Source: Caldalkalibacillus salinus (GTDB lineage Bacteria > Bacillota > Bacilli > Caldalkalibacillales > JCM-10596). From it: a DNA stretch of 64,000 nt. Of this stretch, positions 55,842-64,000 are shown in pieces (the stretch's first letter is position 1; each line of letters starts with the position of its first letter). The DNA lies in contig NZ_JAERVL010000017.1 in NCBI RefSeq assembly GCF_016745835.1, positions 85,813 to 149,812 on the forward strand, given 5' to 3'. The notes under the pieces were generated by a model. It did not search any database, was not told the origin of the DNA, and saw only the letters and a program-made list of their open reading frames with translations. The translations under genes and the position numbers were made by a program.

Positions 55842-55875
55842 AAAAAAAACAACCTCCTTTTCCGTTTGGAGGTTG
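55842..55875 (-). terminator. Intrinsic terminator after the 198-residue membrane protein gene
   Basis: CAACCTCC/GGAGGTTG stem with a 10-nt loop, followed on the minus strand by eight T. Confidence 0.9.
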
Positions 55876-55907
55876 CTTTCTTGTCCCATCGATTAGCTTA
55901 TAAATGA

Positions 55908-56504
55908 TTAGCTTAAGGTGCTCGTATCTGATGTCCTTGATGACGTGACACTTGCTTCATCGTTTTTAACAGTATGCGACTGAAATGCTTGTAAGACTGA
56001 ATCAAATTGGGCGATTATATCGTTTGGTTTGCCCTTTACACCTTCTAAGGGGATGGCTACGAGTCCGTTACTCCCACCATCTATGATGATATCTTGTTTA
56101 TCTTGAGGAAGTTGATGCCTTACCCTCTCAACATCATTGACTTGAATAGCGAGATAGACCTTGGCATCATGAGAAGATAACATTTTCCCTGCCGATAGGT
56201 CGAGAATATCCACTGCATCAATCGATTGATAAGGCACGGTAAAAGCAGGAAGGTCATCCGCTGTAACGGCGACATGATCTTGGCGCAAGGTCAGGAAAGC
56301 TTGCGACTTCATAGACTGTATAAAATAAATCATAGCAAAAACGGTGAATAAGCCTATTAAAGCAAGAAACGCTATTTTACTTTGTCCGGCGCCATAATCA
56401 CTTACATTGAGAACAGTGAATGACATAATGGCAATCATGGTACAACCTATCGCTCTGATCAACGCCTTTCTTTTACTGTACTTGAAAACGATCTCTGTAT
56501 TCAT
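55908..56504 (-). CDS. Membrane protein with PH-like domain, uncharacterised
   Basis: 198 residues from ATG 56504, 9 nt after GGAGGGG. Two transmembrane helices (about 20-60) are followed by a soluble domain (about 65-175) with the layout of small bacterial PH-like or STM3941-type proteins (FLTLRQDHVAVTADDLPAFTVPYQSIDAVDIL, IPLEGVKGKPNDIIAQFDSVLQ). The last 20 residues are Ser/Thr-rich. Function unknown. Confidence 0.6.
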   Translation of the reverse strand: MNTEIVFKYSKRKALIRAIGCTMIAIMSFTVLNVSDYGAGQSKIAFLALIGLFTVFAMIYFIQSMKSQAFLTLRQDHVAVTADDLPAFTVPYQSIDAVDILDLSAGKMLSSHDAKVYLAIQVNDVERVRHQLPQDKQDIIIDGGSNGLVAIPLEGVKGKPNDIIAQFDSVLQAFQSHTVKNDEASVTSSRTSDTSTLS

Positions 56505-56941
56505 GATTATATCCCCTCCACATCGTAGCATTTTGCCACTTTTGCTAATATTCTACATAGTTTTACATGTGTGAGGATAATCCTGTCTCTCAATCAAAAA
56601 ATAAATCAATGGCACTAACGATCAGATGATATGCGTTGTGATCCTAACATGACTAACGTACTATGTCTGTATGCTATAAGTCTGATATCCTTACATAACT
56701 TTGCCATATGGAAAATTAATAAACGGCTTTGTGCTTCGGTTTGAGACTCTTAACAGGCTTCTACTCTTTTTTCCATGATGCTCCACTCTGTATCTTTTTC
56801 TCTATCAACATTAATCTTTTCATTTATATCATAACATAGCAAGTCTCAAAAAAAGTAAACTGAAAACGAAACTATTTTCCTAAACCTGCGTCTATATATA
56901 GTGGATTTGGTAGATTTATACATGACATCGTAAAGAAAGAG
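56505..56941. other. Divergent intergenic region, 437 bp
   Basis: AT-rich sequence with no gene I can support. It must contain promoters for both flanking genes, but no pair of boxes is convincing. A pyrimidine-rich tract lies near 56760-56830. Confidence 0.4.
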
Positions 56942-58852
56942 ATGGTGAGACGAGTGAACGATTTAATTTCGCGCAAGATCCCCGTATTTATGGCATCCTT
57001 TATCTTACTAATGTCCTTACTGTACAGCACTGATGAAGTCGTTACGGCACAGGATACAAACGCACACGTATCAAGTGATGTCATTTTCGACCTAAGTGAT
57101 GGTACAGCTATTGTCGATGGTGAGAAAATAGAACTAGACGTGCCTGCAACGGTCATCGATGGGCGTCTATTTGTGCCTGTTCGTTTTCTATCGGAGCAGA
57201 TCGGTTTTGGTGTGAAGTGGGACGCCGAAACACGAAACATCTATCTGACAACCTCGAAAGCGGAGATGACCTTAAACCAAAGAAGCAATACAGCGATCAT
57301 TAATGACGAAGCAGTGCCTTTTGACTCGGTGGCAGCGATTCTACAGAATCATTTGGTGTTATCGGTGAGAACGATGGCCGACCATTCAGATGTTGCAATC
57401 AATTACGACCACACTGAAAAGATCGTCACCGTACAAGAAACGGAGCCACAGCCTATAGGGGCTAAGCCTATTGCGTTATTCGCTACGGATAAAGAAACAT
57501 ATAAAGTGGGTGAACGCATTAGATATATAGATTTATCCTATCATCCTGACGGGACGGGTATTCGCCTACATTGGGAGAATAACAATCCCGTCTTCTTCAG
57601 CCCTGGAGCGCATGAGGTATCACTGAAAGCGGTCGATCGTGACGGTAAAGAAAGCGACACCTACACGAGAACAATCTATGTTCAAAATGAAGTTCTGACA
57701 ACGAGAGAAGAGTACGGCTTCTATTATCATAATCTAGAACAAAATGAAAGATTGATTAACCTAGATATAGGGAAGTATTGGAACTATAAGCTTGCCCAGT
57801 CAGATCAATCTGAGGACACGTCCCGTACCCTCGTTTTGAGTAATAGTCCGGAGACTTTTAGAGATTATGGCTTATTATATAAAGAAACGATCAGCGGAGA
57901 TCAGCGTATCTATGCTACTCATGTGAATGGCATTGAGTCCTCCCTGGCTCAGTTTTCTGTCATGGCGACCAATCATACGGACGAGGTCGTCACCATTGAA
58001 CAAACACAAACGGGTGAAGTTGGCCCTTCATACATTTATAACCTGCTAGGTAGCCAAGGGTTAGCCAACTGGTTTATTGACCAAAACGATCATGAAACTG
58101 TCACCATTCGACCCGGGGAATCGATTATTTATTATCGTTCCGAAACACTCTACCCGGCTTATGGGGCACATATCATGCATGATATCACCGTTGATGGTGA
58201 AGTCGAGCTCCAAGTTATCGCCCATGAACCAGAGGCGTCCATCATTGACTTGATGTTCACAGACTTTGAGGAACTTCCAAGAGACAATCATGTTCGTGGG
58301 ACTTACGATACGTCACGTCTGACGTTTAATATCGATGGCGTTCAAATTGAGGACATACCAACTCGCTTCCCTATCGGAGACCCTAACCATGCCCCTTGGG
58401 TAACAGGAAAGGATGGTTTAACGGGGGGAGATGTACAAAATCGTGGGAATTATGGCGTCATGTACGATATCACCATACAAAATCCACCTAAAATGGGTAT
58501 CGCGCTCGTTCCGCGTGGTGGCAGATTCAAAGGAGCGATGATCGTCAATGACGAGATATTACGTATGCCACATTCGGGTACAATTGAGGCACGAACAGGA
58601 TTTTTAATTGAGAGAACGACGGGACAGGAAGGTGAAATCCAGCTCATTATCTCTCCTCCATCCGGTTCTCCACTCCCGTTTGACCTCTTATTTTACCCTA
58701 TGGACAATCGCTTAGAGGCTGATCAAAAGGACAGTGCTACTACACCGCAGGAAGACGATGAACTTGACGAAAATGAATTTGATGAAAACGAAGATCAAGA
58801 TGAGGATCAAAGTGAAGATGCGCTAGACGATGAGGGCAAACAGGACTCTTAA
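56942..58852 (+). CDS. Large secreted protein with copper-amine-oxidase-N domain
   Basis: 636 residues. Signal peptide (about 12-36), then CuAO-N stalk domain (about 45-165: VDGRLFVPVRFLSEQIGFGVKWD and HLVLSVRTMADHSDVAINYD), an Ig/PKD-like segment (about 175-255, KPIALFATDKETYKVGERIRYID) and a long beta-rich region with no recognised domain (about 265-600). The tail (600-636) is almost entirely Asp, Glu, Gln and Asn. It lacks a wall-sorting motif. Probably an extracellular or wall-associated protein; function unknown. A GTG at 56954 with a better-placed GGTGA box may be the true start. Confidence 0.75.
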   Translation: MVRRVNDLISRKIPVFMASFILLMSLLYSTDEVVTAQDTNAHVSSDVIFDLSDGTAIVDGEKIELDVPATVIDGRLFVPVRFLSEQIGFGVKWDAETRNIYLTTSKAEMTLNQRSNTAIINDEAVPFDSVAAILQNHLVLSVRTMADHSDVAINYDHTEKIVTVQETEPQPIGAKPIALFATDKETYKVGERIRYIDLSYHPDGTGIRLHWENNNPVFFSPGAHEVSLKAVDRDGKESDTYTRTIYVQNEVLTTREEYGFYYHNLEQNERLINLDIGKYWNYKLAQSDQSEDTSRTLVLSNSPETFRDYGLLYKETISGDQRIYATHVNGIESSLAQFSVMATNHTDEVVTIEQTQTGEVGPSYIYNLLGSQGLANWFIDQNDHETVTIRPGESIIYYRSETLYPAYGAHIMHDITVDGEVELQVIAHEPEASIIDLMFTDFEELPRDNHVRGTYDTSRLTFNIDGVQIEDIPTRFPIGDPNHAPWVTGKDGLTGGDVQNRGNYGVMYDITIQNPPKMGIALVPRGGRFKGAMIVNDEILRMPHSGTIEARTGFLIERTTGQEGEIQLIISPPSGSPLPFDLLFYPMDNRLEADQKDSATTPQEDDELDENEFDENEDQDEDQSEDALDDEGKQDS

Positions 58853-58927
58853 TACCCTTAACTCGCTTTGTCCTATTTTGAACGACACTTGAAATCATGT
58901 ATACTGGGCATCAAAGGAGGTAGACAC

Positions 58928-59449
58928 ATGCGCTTAAGTGACAAAAAAGTCATCGCTTTAGTAGACCACGACTTCGAGGATTTAGAACATTGGTACCCTA
59001 TCCTCCGTTTACAAGAGGAAGGGGCAACCGTTCACGTAGTGGGTGAAAAAGGAAAAGAAAAATACACAGGTAAGTACGGCGTACCGGCCGTTTCAGATTA
59101 TGGATTTAAAGACATTAACCCGGAGGATTATGATGCCATTCTGGTTCCTGGCGGTTGGGCACCAGATAAGTTAAGGCGATACCCTGAAGTCATCGATATG
59201 ATCAAACATATGAACGACAATCACAAACCGATCGGTCAGATCTGTCACGCAGGTTGGGTGCTTATCTCGGCTAAAATACTTGAAGGTGTCAAAGTGACAA
59301 GTACGCCCGGTATTCGTGACGATATGGAAAATGCGGGTGCCACATGGGTTGATGAGCCTGTGGTTGTCGACGGACATATCGTTTCCAGCCGTCGTCCGCC
59401 AGATCTTCCCCCTTATGCCAAGGCCTTCGCTGACAAGCTTAGCGAATAA
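58928..59449 (+). CDS. DJ-1/PfpI family protein
   Basis: 173 residues from ATG 58928, 7 nt after AAAGGAGGT. PfpI/YraA branch: IALVDHDFEDLEHWYPILRLQEEGATVHVVGEK, acidic residue before the nucleophile elbow, and IGQICHAGWVLISA with the conserved Cys-His. Related proteins act as general stress proteins, proteases or glyoxalase/deglycase-like enzymes. A terminator follows about 45 bp downstream. Confidence 0.9.
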   Translation: MRLSDKKVIALVDHDFEDLEHWYPILRLQEEGATVHVVGEKGKEKYTGKYGVPAVSDYGFKDINPEDYDAILVPGGWAPDKLRRYPEVIDMIKHMNDNHKPIGQICHAGWVLISAKILEGVKVTSTPGIRDDMENAGATWVDEPVVVDGHIVSSRRPPDLPPYAKAFADKLSE

Positions 59450-59496
59450 AAGCTTTCAACATCTAACTTTCAACAGCTAATAGATAGACTAGTCAG

Positions 59497-59528
59497 AAGC
59501 CAGGAATCAATCCTGGCTTTTTCTATTT
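59497..59528 (+). terminator. Intrinsic terminator after the DJ-1/PfpI gene
   Basis: AAGCCAGGA/TCCTGGCTT perfect stem, 5-nt loop, then TTTTTCTATTTT. Confidence 0.92.
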
Positions 59529-59620
59529 TCATTCATGCTAAACAGTCATTATTATTCCTTGTTGCGCATATTTCTCTAATGAAGGGACACGCCTTTAATT
59601 CAAGCCAAGGAGGAATGCGT

Positions 59621-61153
59621 ATGTCTAATCAGAGCCAACCATTTATCAGACCTAACACAACGGGTAGCATCGTTCAATATCAAGACACGTATGACAATTT
59701 TATTGGGGGTGAATGGGTGCCCCCAAAGAAGGGGCAATACTTTGAAAATCCCTCCCCGGTAGACGGGAAAACATTCACCAAAGTGGCTCGTTCCACTGAG
59801 GAGGATATTGAAGCCGCTTTAAGTGCCGCCCACCGTGCCAAAGACGCGTGGGGAAAAACGTCGGTAGAACAAAGGAGTCGCATATTACTCCAAATAGCGG
59901 ATCGTCTTGAAGAAAATCTAGAACCACTTGCCTTGTCTGAAACGTGGGATAACGGTAAAGCCATCCGGGAAACACTAGCCGCTGATCTACCACTGGCCAT
60001 CGATCATTGGCGCTACTTTGCTGGTGTGATTCGAGGTGAAGAAAGCGGCGTGTCAGAAATCGATGCCCAAACCGTCTCAATGCACATCAACGAGCCTATC
60101 GGCGTGGTCGGTCAGATTATTCCTTGGAACTTTCCACTATTAATGGCGTCCTGGAAGCTAGCACCTGCCCTGGCCGCGGGTAACTGTGTGGTTCTAAAAC
60201 CGGCGGAACAAACACCTGCGACGATCTTGCTATTCGCTGAACTCGTTGGCGACTTGCTTCCACCAGGCGTGCTTAATATTGTCAACGGATTCGGTCCTGA
60301 AGCGGGGCAACCTCTTGCCACCTCTCCTAATGTAGGAAAAATTGCCTTTACAGGGGAAACGACAACGGGTCGATTGATCATGCAATTTGCTTCGGAGAAC
60401 ATTAAGCCTGTCACCCTTGAATTAGGCGGAAAATCGCCAAACGTCTTCACTGAAAGTGTACTACGGGAGGATGATGCTTTCTTAGACAAAGCCTTAGAAG
60501 GGTTTACCATGTTCGCTCTGAATCAAGGGGAAGTTTGTACCTGTCCATCACGCGCTTTCATTCAAGAATCGATCTACGATGAGTTCATGGACAGAGCCCT
60601 TAAGAGAGTGAAAGAAATTAAAATGGGAGACCCACTTAAGCAGGACACGATGATGGGGGCACAAGCATCAGCCGATCAATATGAGAAGATTCTCAGCTAC
60701 ATCGATATCGGGCAAAAAGAAGGCGCCCGTGTCTTAACGGGAGGGCGTGCGTATCAGAATCCTCAATATCCTCAAGGTTATTATGTTGAACCCACCGTGT
60801 TTGAGGGGCACAACAAAATGAGAATCTTCCAAGAAGAAATCTTTGGACCTGTCGTTTCCGTTACAACGTTCAAAGATGAAAACGATCTCATCGAACAAGC
60901 GAATGATACACTCTATGGATTAGGTGCTGGTGTGTGGACGAGAGATATGCATCAAGCGTATGGCTTATCTAGACAAATCGAGGCCGGTCGTGTCTGGGTA
61001 AATTGTTATCACGCCTATCCTGCTCATGCCTCATTCGGGGGTTATAAGCAGTCTGGTATCGGACGTGAAACACATAAGATGATGCTTGAGCACTATCAGC
61101 AAACGAAAAACATGCTCATATCCTACGATAAGAATCCTACTGGCCTCTTTTAA
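59621..61153 (+). CDS. NAD(P)-dependent aldehyde dehydrogenase
   Basis: 510 residues from ATG 59621, 7 nt after AGGAGG (the frame opens at 59579). Family motifs: [34 protein letters not shown] (cofactor), [19 protein letters not shown] (general base Glu), [18 protein letters not shown] (catalytic Cys) and EIFGPVVSV. Closest in layout to bacterial acetaldehyde/long-chain aldehyde dehydrogenases of the AcoD/ExaC type. The DUF779 gene follows 31 bp on, a pairing often seen with such enzymes. Confidence 0.93.
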   Translation: MSNQSQPFIRPNTTGSIVQYQDTYDNFIGGEWVPPKKGQYFENPSPVDGKTFTKVARSTEEDIEAALSAAHRAKDAWGKTSVEQRSRILLQIADRLEENLEPLALSETWDNGKAIRETLAADLPLAIDHWRYFAGVIRGEESGVSEIDAQTVSMHINEPIGVVGQIIPWNFPLLMASWKLAPALAAGNCVVLKPAEQTPATILLFAELVGDLLPPGVLNIVNGFGPEAGQPLATSPNVGKIAFTGETTTGRLIMQFASENIKPVTLELGGKSPNVFTESVLREDDAFLDKALEGFTMFALNQGEVCTCPSRAFIQESIYDEFMDRALKRVKEIKMGDPLKQDTMMGAQASADQYEKILSYIDIGQKEGARVLTGGRAYQNPQYPQGYYVEPTVFEGHNKMRIFQEEIFGPVVSVTTFKDENDLIEQANDTLYGLGAGVWTRDMHQAYGLSRQIEAGRVWVNCYHAYPAHASFGGYKQSGIGRETHKMMLEHYQQTKNMLISYDKNPTGLF

Positions 61154-61184
61154 AAGGAACTTCCCTTTTGAAAGGAGGTTTGAG

Positions 61185-61565
61185 ATGACACAAGTCAAAC
61201 GTGTTTTGGCTACGAATGAGGCCACGAAACTCATACAAGAGCTTAAAAATACACACGGGGCACTCATGTTTCATCAGAGTGGAGGTTGCTGTGATGGCTC
61301 TTCCCCGATGTGCTATAAAGCGGGACAGTTCAAAATAGGGACGAATGACGTATATCTAGGAGATATAGAAGAGTGCCCCTTCTATATGTCCAAGTCTCAA
61401 TTTGAATACTGGCAGCACACTCAACTGACCATTGATGTAACCAAAGGGCGTGGGGCGTCTTTTTCACTCGAAATCCCACTCGGATATCGGTTTATGATCC
61501 GTTCGCGTCCTTTTACCCAAGAGGAGTCCGCCAAACTCACTCCTGTGACGGACGGACAGCCTTAA
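61185..61565 (+). CDS. DUF779 family protein
   Basis: 126 residues from ATG 61185, 7 nt after AAAGGAGGT. Cys-rich motifs HQSGGCCDGSSPMCY and DIEECPFYMSKSQFEYW are diagnostic of DUF779 and suggest metal or disulfide binding. Genes of this family are regularly found directly behind aldehyde or alcohol dehydrogenase genes, as here, so an accessory role in that reaction is likely but unproven. Confidence 0.88.
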   Translation: MTQVKRVLATNEATKLIQELKNTHGALMFHQSGGCCDGSSPMCYKAGQFKIGTNDVYLGDIEECPFYMSKSQFEYWQHTQLTIDVTKGRGASFSLEIPLGYRFMIRSRPFTQEESAKLTPVTDGQP

Positions 61566-61623
61566 TCGGCTTTAATTGGCTAACCGGTTCGAATTACTTA
61601 AACTGGCGGTTCTATTTACTGGA

Positions 61624-61658
61624 AACACCCTCAGGGGAACATCCTTGAGGGTGTTTTG
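61624..61658 (+). terminator. Intrinsic terminator after the aldehyde dehydrogenase operon
   Basis: AACACCCTCA/TGAGGGTGTT stem followed by TTTTG. Confidence 0.9.
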
Positions 61659-61733
61659 TACATTGTCCGGTGTTTCATGATGTATGTCATGCTTTTTTGA
61701 GCCCAAATCCTTGTTTTTTAGAATCTAGTATTC

Positions 61734-62081
61734 CTAGTATTCTCTGTGTTTAAATTTGCTGTTCATTTTATCTTCCTGTGTATTATCATCAACTGTAAAT
61801 ACATCAACCTGGATTAAACTTTCAGGGTACACACTATATATGTAAAATATCTTTGGTTCGTCTTTAAAGACGACATCAGCTGAGTAGCGTGGAACTTTCC
61901 CTATGTCGGTTCTAACGATTTCAAAATCTTCTTGGTCATATTCTTTATCATTCAACAAGTAAGCTGTTACTTTTTTCTCTATATTATAATGTTGATATTG
62001 GATAAATAAATAGGGCGCTAATGTCATAATAGTGACAAAAGCGACAATAGCAATTAACATCGTCCTCTTTTTATTTCTCAT
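61734..62081 (-). CDS. DUF3139 family small membrane-anchored protein
   Basis: 115 residues, ATG after GGGGG. One N-terminal transmembrane helix (TMLIAIVAFVTIMTLAPYLFI) and an extracytoplasmic domain typical of DUF3139 (IEKKVTAYLLNDKEYDQEDFEIV...FKDEPKIFYIYSV). Function unknown. Start of an AT-richer region of small genes. Confidence 0.75.
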   Translation of the reverse strand: MRNKKRTMLIAIVAFVTIMTLAPYLFIQYQHYNIEKKVTAYLLNDKEYDQEDFEIVRTDIGKVPRYSADVVFKDEPKIFYIYSVYPESLIQVDVFTVDDNTQEDKMNSKFKHREY

Positions 62082-62208
62082 ATAATACCCCCTCGTTCGT
62101 TCAAAAGTCTTGAATGCAGAAAACGCTCAACATATGAATGATAAATTGCAGCAATAGCTTAACGTGTTCGCTTAAGGTGCATCATAAAAGTTCTACAATA
62201 CAGCTAGT

Positions 62209-62604
62209 CTAAAATCCTAGTATACCCCTTTTCTCGTGCCATACTTTTTCTAACTCATCTTCCTTTACCTCTTTTTGCCAGTATCCTCTATCAATGTATG
62301 TGAACCCATTCTCTTTACAATAATCTCTATCACCATGAGAGATTATAATTTCACCCTTGAACTTTCTCACTGCAATTTCTTTTCCTTTATACAAAGCTAC
62401 TGTTGATATTTCATACACATCATCTAGCTCTTCAAGGTCGACGTATTTTTTATAGAGACTTTTCAATTCTTTGTGCTGATGAAACCCATGATGTACATCA
62501 TTTGGATCATATGATTTTAATACATATTTTTCAAGCTCAAAATGATAATATCCTTCGTACTCCTTACCTTTGTAAATAGCAAAACCACCTTGGATAATGT
62601 CCAT
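62209..62604 (-). CDS. Uncharacterised small protein
   Basis: 131 residues from ATG 62604, 5 nt after GGGGGAGG. Not recognised. Soluble, rich in Tyr, Lys, Glu and Asp, with no signal or membrane segment (GGFAIYKGKEYEGYYHFELEKYVL, IISHGDRDYCKENGFTYIDRGYWQKEV). Size, acidity and position in a run of small unlinked genes next to a duplicated gene would fit an immunity protein, but this is a guess. Confidence 0.6.
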   Translation of the reverse strand: MDIIQGGFAIYKGKEYEGYYHFELEKYVLKSYDPNDVHHGFHQHKELKSLYKKYVDLEELDDVYEISTVALYKGKEIAVRKFKGEIIISHGDRDYCKENGFTYIDRGYWQKEVKEDELEKVWHEKRGILGF

Positions 62605-62723
62605 AATGACCTCCCCCTTTAATACGTTGATATCCATTTACCTAATAAAGCCCCGTATGTTATGTGTTCCACTAAGATAATGTTTGAAGTCACTTGGGGT
62701 TTGATCTTTAGCTTAAAGCTTAA

Positions 62724-62785
62724 ACTTCGGCTTAACTTATTCTTCCCACTCCTGCTCGTAGCTGTACCCTGGGGTACTTACTCGG
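62724..62785 (-). repeat. Direct repeat, copy 1 (end of the 260-residue gene)
   Basis: About 62 bp, including the last 16 codons and the 3' flank, matches 63937-64000 with few differences (CCTGG GG/CG TACTTAC region and the TTCGG loop). Confidence 0.85.
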
Positions 62786-63519
62786 TCAATCACACCTTGG
62801 ACATCACCCACCACCAGATTCGGGTTGACCCATAGCTGTCCTTGATGGAAATCGTAGGCGACCATATCTTCATGCATCTCAAAGCCGGTCTGAACTCCCT
62901 CTGTTAAGTATATAAACCAATGATGTTTTGGTGAGACTGATGAATACAACACATTATTTTCTAAAGCATCTATTGCATCAGGGTGTAATTCTTCTAACAT
63001 GTCGAGCCCTGATCTTTCAGCGATGAGACACTTGGCTCCTGTTAGTTGAATCATTCGTAGCTGTTGAGCTAAGTATTTTTCTTGAGACTCGGTCAATTCA
63101 TCCGTTTTCACATGCTCGTCATCCGTTTCAAGAAAAGGTACCACGTACTGACCTTGTTCAGGCATCGTTGATGTATGGAATCTATCTTGGTAAATTCTTA
63201 TGAATAAGGTAATAGGCTTAATTCTTTTCTCAAATCTCTTAGGAAAATTTGCACCTATATATAAACATTCAAAATGCGAAGGATCAAATTTTAACTGGAA
63301 GGAATCAACCGAGTTTACCTCATCATATTTGTATCTTGTAATTACATCGGGTAAGGTTAAACCTTCTTTTACCTTAGTTATATCTGAATGTTCCTCAATT
63401 TCAAATCTAAATAAACTTTCGTTTTTAACTAGCTCTTTGAAATCAACGCCTAGCTGAAAACAATCCTGTACACTTTTTGGTTCGTAGTAACAGACTGTGC
63501 TTAAGGAATACTCGATCAT
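62737..63519 (-). CDS. Uncharacterised protein, member of a tandem family
   Basis: 260 residues, ATG 6 nt after AGGAGG. Not recognised. Acidic soluble protein with no signal peptide; the C-terminal part reads VVGDVQGVIDRVSTPGYSYEQEWEE. The last codons and the following 3' flank recur at the right window edge (63956-64000), showing a second copy upstream in the same orientation. Such arrays of acidic cytosolic paralogues are typical of immunity genes behind toxin loci, though no toxin gene is visible. Confidence 0.7.
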   Translation of the reverse strand: MIEYSLSTVCYYEPKSVQDCFQLGVDFKELVKNESLFRFEIEEHSDITKVKEGLTLPDVITRYKYDEVNSVDSFQLKFDPSHFECLYIGANFPKRFEKRIKPITLFIRIYQDRFHTSTMPEQGQYVVPFLETDDEHVKTDELTESQEKYLAQQLRMIQLTGAKCLIAERSGLDMLEELHPDAIDALENNVLYSSVSPKHHWFIYLTEGVQTGFEMHEDMVAYDFHQGQLWVNPNLVVGDVQGVIDRVSTPGYSYEQEWEE

Positions 63520-63679
63520 GTTTACTCCTCCTCATTTTAAACGCCAATGGATAATATTTATCTCAAAACCTTGATCAGCAAACTCTTTGATTAACTTTCC
63601 CCTAATCTAGAATCAAAATAGTCATCTGTGAAGATATAAGATTTTCATCACTGTTTGATTCTCGCCCTGTTTACCTTTC

Positions 63680-63895
63680 CTATATGTACGCCATACTGTC
63701 CGTTTTCCCTGCTGAACTCACTCGCTTAGCTTTTTCTATCAGGTGATTTGCTTCGCATACGCTCATTCCTTCAGATTCGGGAAAACTTTGCTGCAAGGTA
63801 AATGCGCTATCATCAAACTGTGGGTCAAATGATACAGCCCTCACGGGCTTATCATTAGAATTGTTTTCACCCACAATAAAGCCAAAGAAGAACAA
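63680..63895 (-). CDS. Short ORF, doubtful
   Basis: 71 residues from a TTG inside an inverted repeat, with no ribosome binding site. The sequence (EGMSVCEANHLIEKAKRVSSAGKTDSMAYI) has protein-like composition, so it may be the remnant of a gene, or the C-terminal fragment of a decayed paralogue. Low confidence. Confidence 0.25.
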   Translation of the reverse strand: MFFFGFIVGENNSNDKPVRAVSFDPQFDDSAFTLQQSFPESEGMSVCEANHLIEKAKRVSSAGKTDSMAYI

Positions 63896-63919
63896 TTGAA
63901 CCAGGCTCTTCTTTGGCTT
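63879..63919. repeat. Inverted repeat, 13-bp arms
   Basis: AAGCCAAAGAAGA (63879-63891) and its exact complement TCTTCTTTGGCTT (63907-63919) around 15 nt. No T tract on either side, so it is not a clear terminator. Confidence 0.7.
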
Positions 63920-63955
63920 ACGGGTTGATCTTAGCTTTTAAGCCTTCGGCTTAAC

Positions 63956-64000
63956 TTATTCTTCCCACTCTTGCTCGTAGCTGTACCCTGGCGCACTTAC
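63956..64000 (-). CDS. 3' end of a second copy of the unknown 260-residue protein
   Basis: The last 14 codons (VSAPGYSYEQEWEE) and the stop TAA, cut off by the window edge. It differs from the copy at 62737 by Ala for Thr at one position. The rest of the gene lies outside the window. Confidence 0.8.
   Translation of the reverse strand, partial: VSAPGYSYEQEWEE

Larger units (their letters stand above)
63520..63955. other. Spacer between the two tandem paralogues
   Basis: About 435 bp, AT-rich. It holds one doubtful short ORF (63680-63895), a 13-bp inverted repeat (63879-63919) and a TTAAGCC-GAA-GGCTTAA hairpin at the end of the second copy. Confidence 0.5.

Overview
The window looks like a chromosome segment of an endospore-forming Firmicute of the Bacillaceae group, probably alkaliphilic or salt-tolerant. 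Support: an alpha/beta-type SASP, PdaA-type spore-cortex deacetylase, HutP-controlled hut operon, GlcT-type RAT antiterminator, TreR/TreA/TreP set, BmrCD-type exporter, lysine and c-di-GMP-I riboswitches, strong AGGAGG ribosome binding sites and many acidic secreted proteins. I see no rRNA, tRNA, insertion sequence, phage module or CRISPR array. The species cannot be fixed from the sequence.

Layout. 1-1.0 kb: the 3' part of a gene made of tandem RidA domains, cut by the window edge. 1.1-8.7 kb: aldo/keto reductase, endonuclease IV, a Pro/Gly-rich probable spore-surface protein, a Cache-PAS histidine kinase, an MscS channel and a paired SMR exporter. 8.8-11.4 kb: a subtilase with C-terminal SLH domains. 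11.5-16.1 kb: a bmrCD-like heterodimeric ABC exporter with its own promoter, a 42-codon leader ORF and two intrinsic terminators ahead of bmrC. 16.1-19.3 kb: a YitT protein and an NhaC-family carrier under a lysine riboswitch (so probably a lysine carrier), with a cre-like box at the promoter. 19.3-23.4 kb: treP-treA-treR with two palindromic operators. 23.7-28.4 kb: HesB-like protein, a second subtilase closely related to the first, and a NarL-type two-component system. 28.5-31.4 kb: type 2 IPP isomerase, CoA-binding protein, nucleoside hydrolase homologue.

31.6-35.3 kb: ptsH-ptsI-crr-glcT, with a RAT element and overlapping terminator directly before ptsH. The free-standing EIIA(Glc) can supply the EIIA missing from TreP, so the window encodes a complete trehalose phosphorelay. 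35.5-38.9 kb: B12-binding radical SAM protein, an orphan c-di-GMP-I riboswitch with terminator but no downstream gene, small PLDc_N and DUF3892 proteins, and a SASP. 38.9-43.9 kb: third subtilase, large M14 metallopeptidase, PdaA. 44-50.4 kb: complete histidine-utilisation operon hutP-H-U-I-G, with a classical NAG-N4 HutP site plus terminator between hutP and hutH, and a second, longer NAG array in the 5' leader of hutP. 50.4-59.4 kb: mainly cell-envelope functions (HAD phosphatase, Amj flippase, NlpC/P60 lipoprotein, D,D-carboxypeptidase, copper-amine-oxidase-N proteins, DJ-1/PfpI). 59.6-61.6 kb: aldehyde dehydrogenase plus DUF779. 61.7-64 kb: an AT-richer edge of small unknown genes, where the 3' end of one unknown gene recurs at the window end, indicating tandem paralogues.

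The most distinctive content is RNA-level regulation: four leader or riboswitch systems (bmr leader, L-box, RAT, hut NAG arrays) and one orphan riboswitch in 64 kb.
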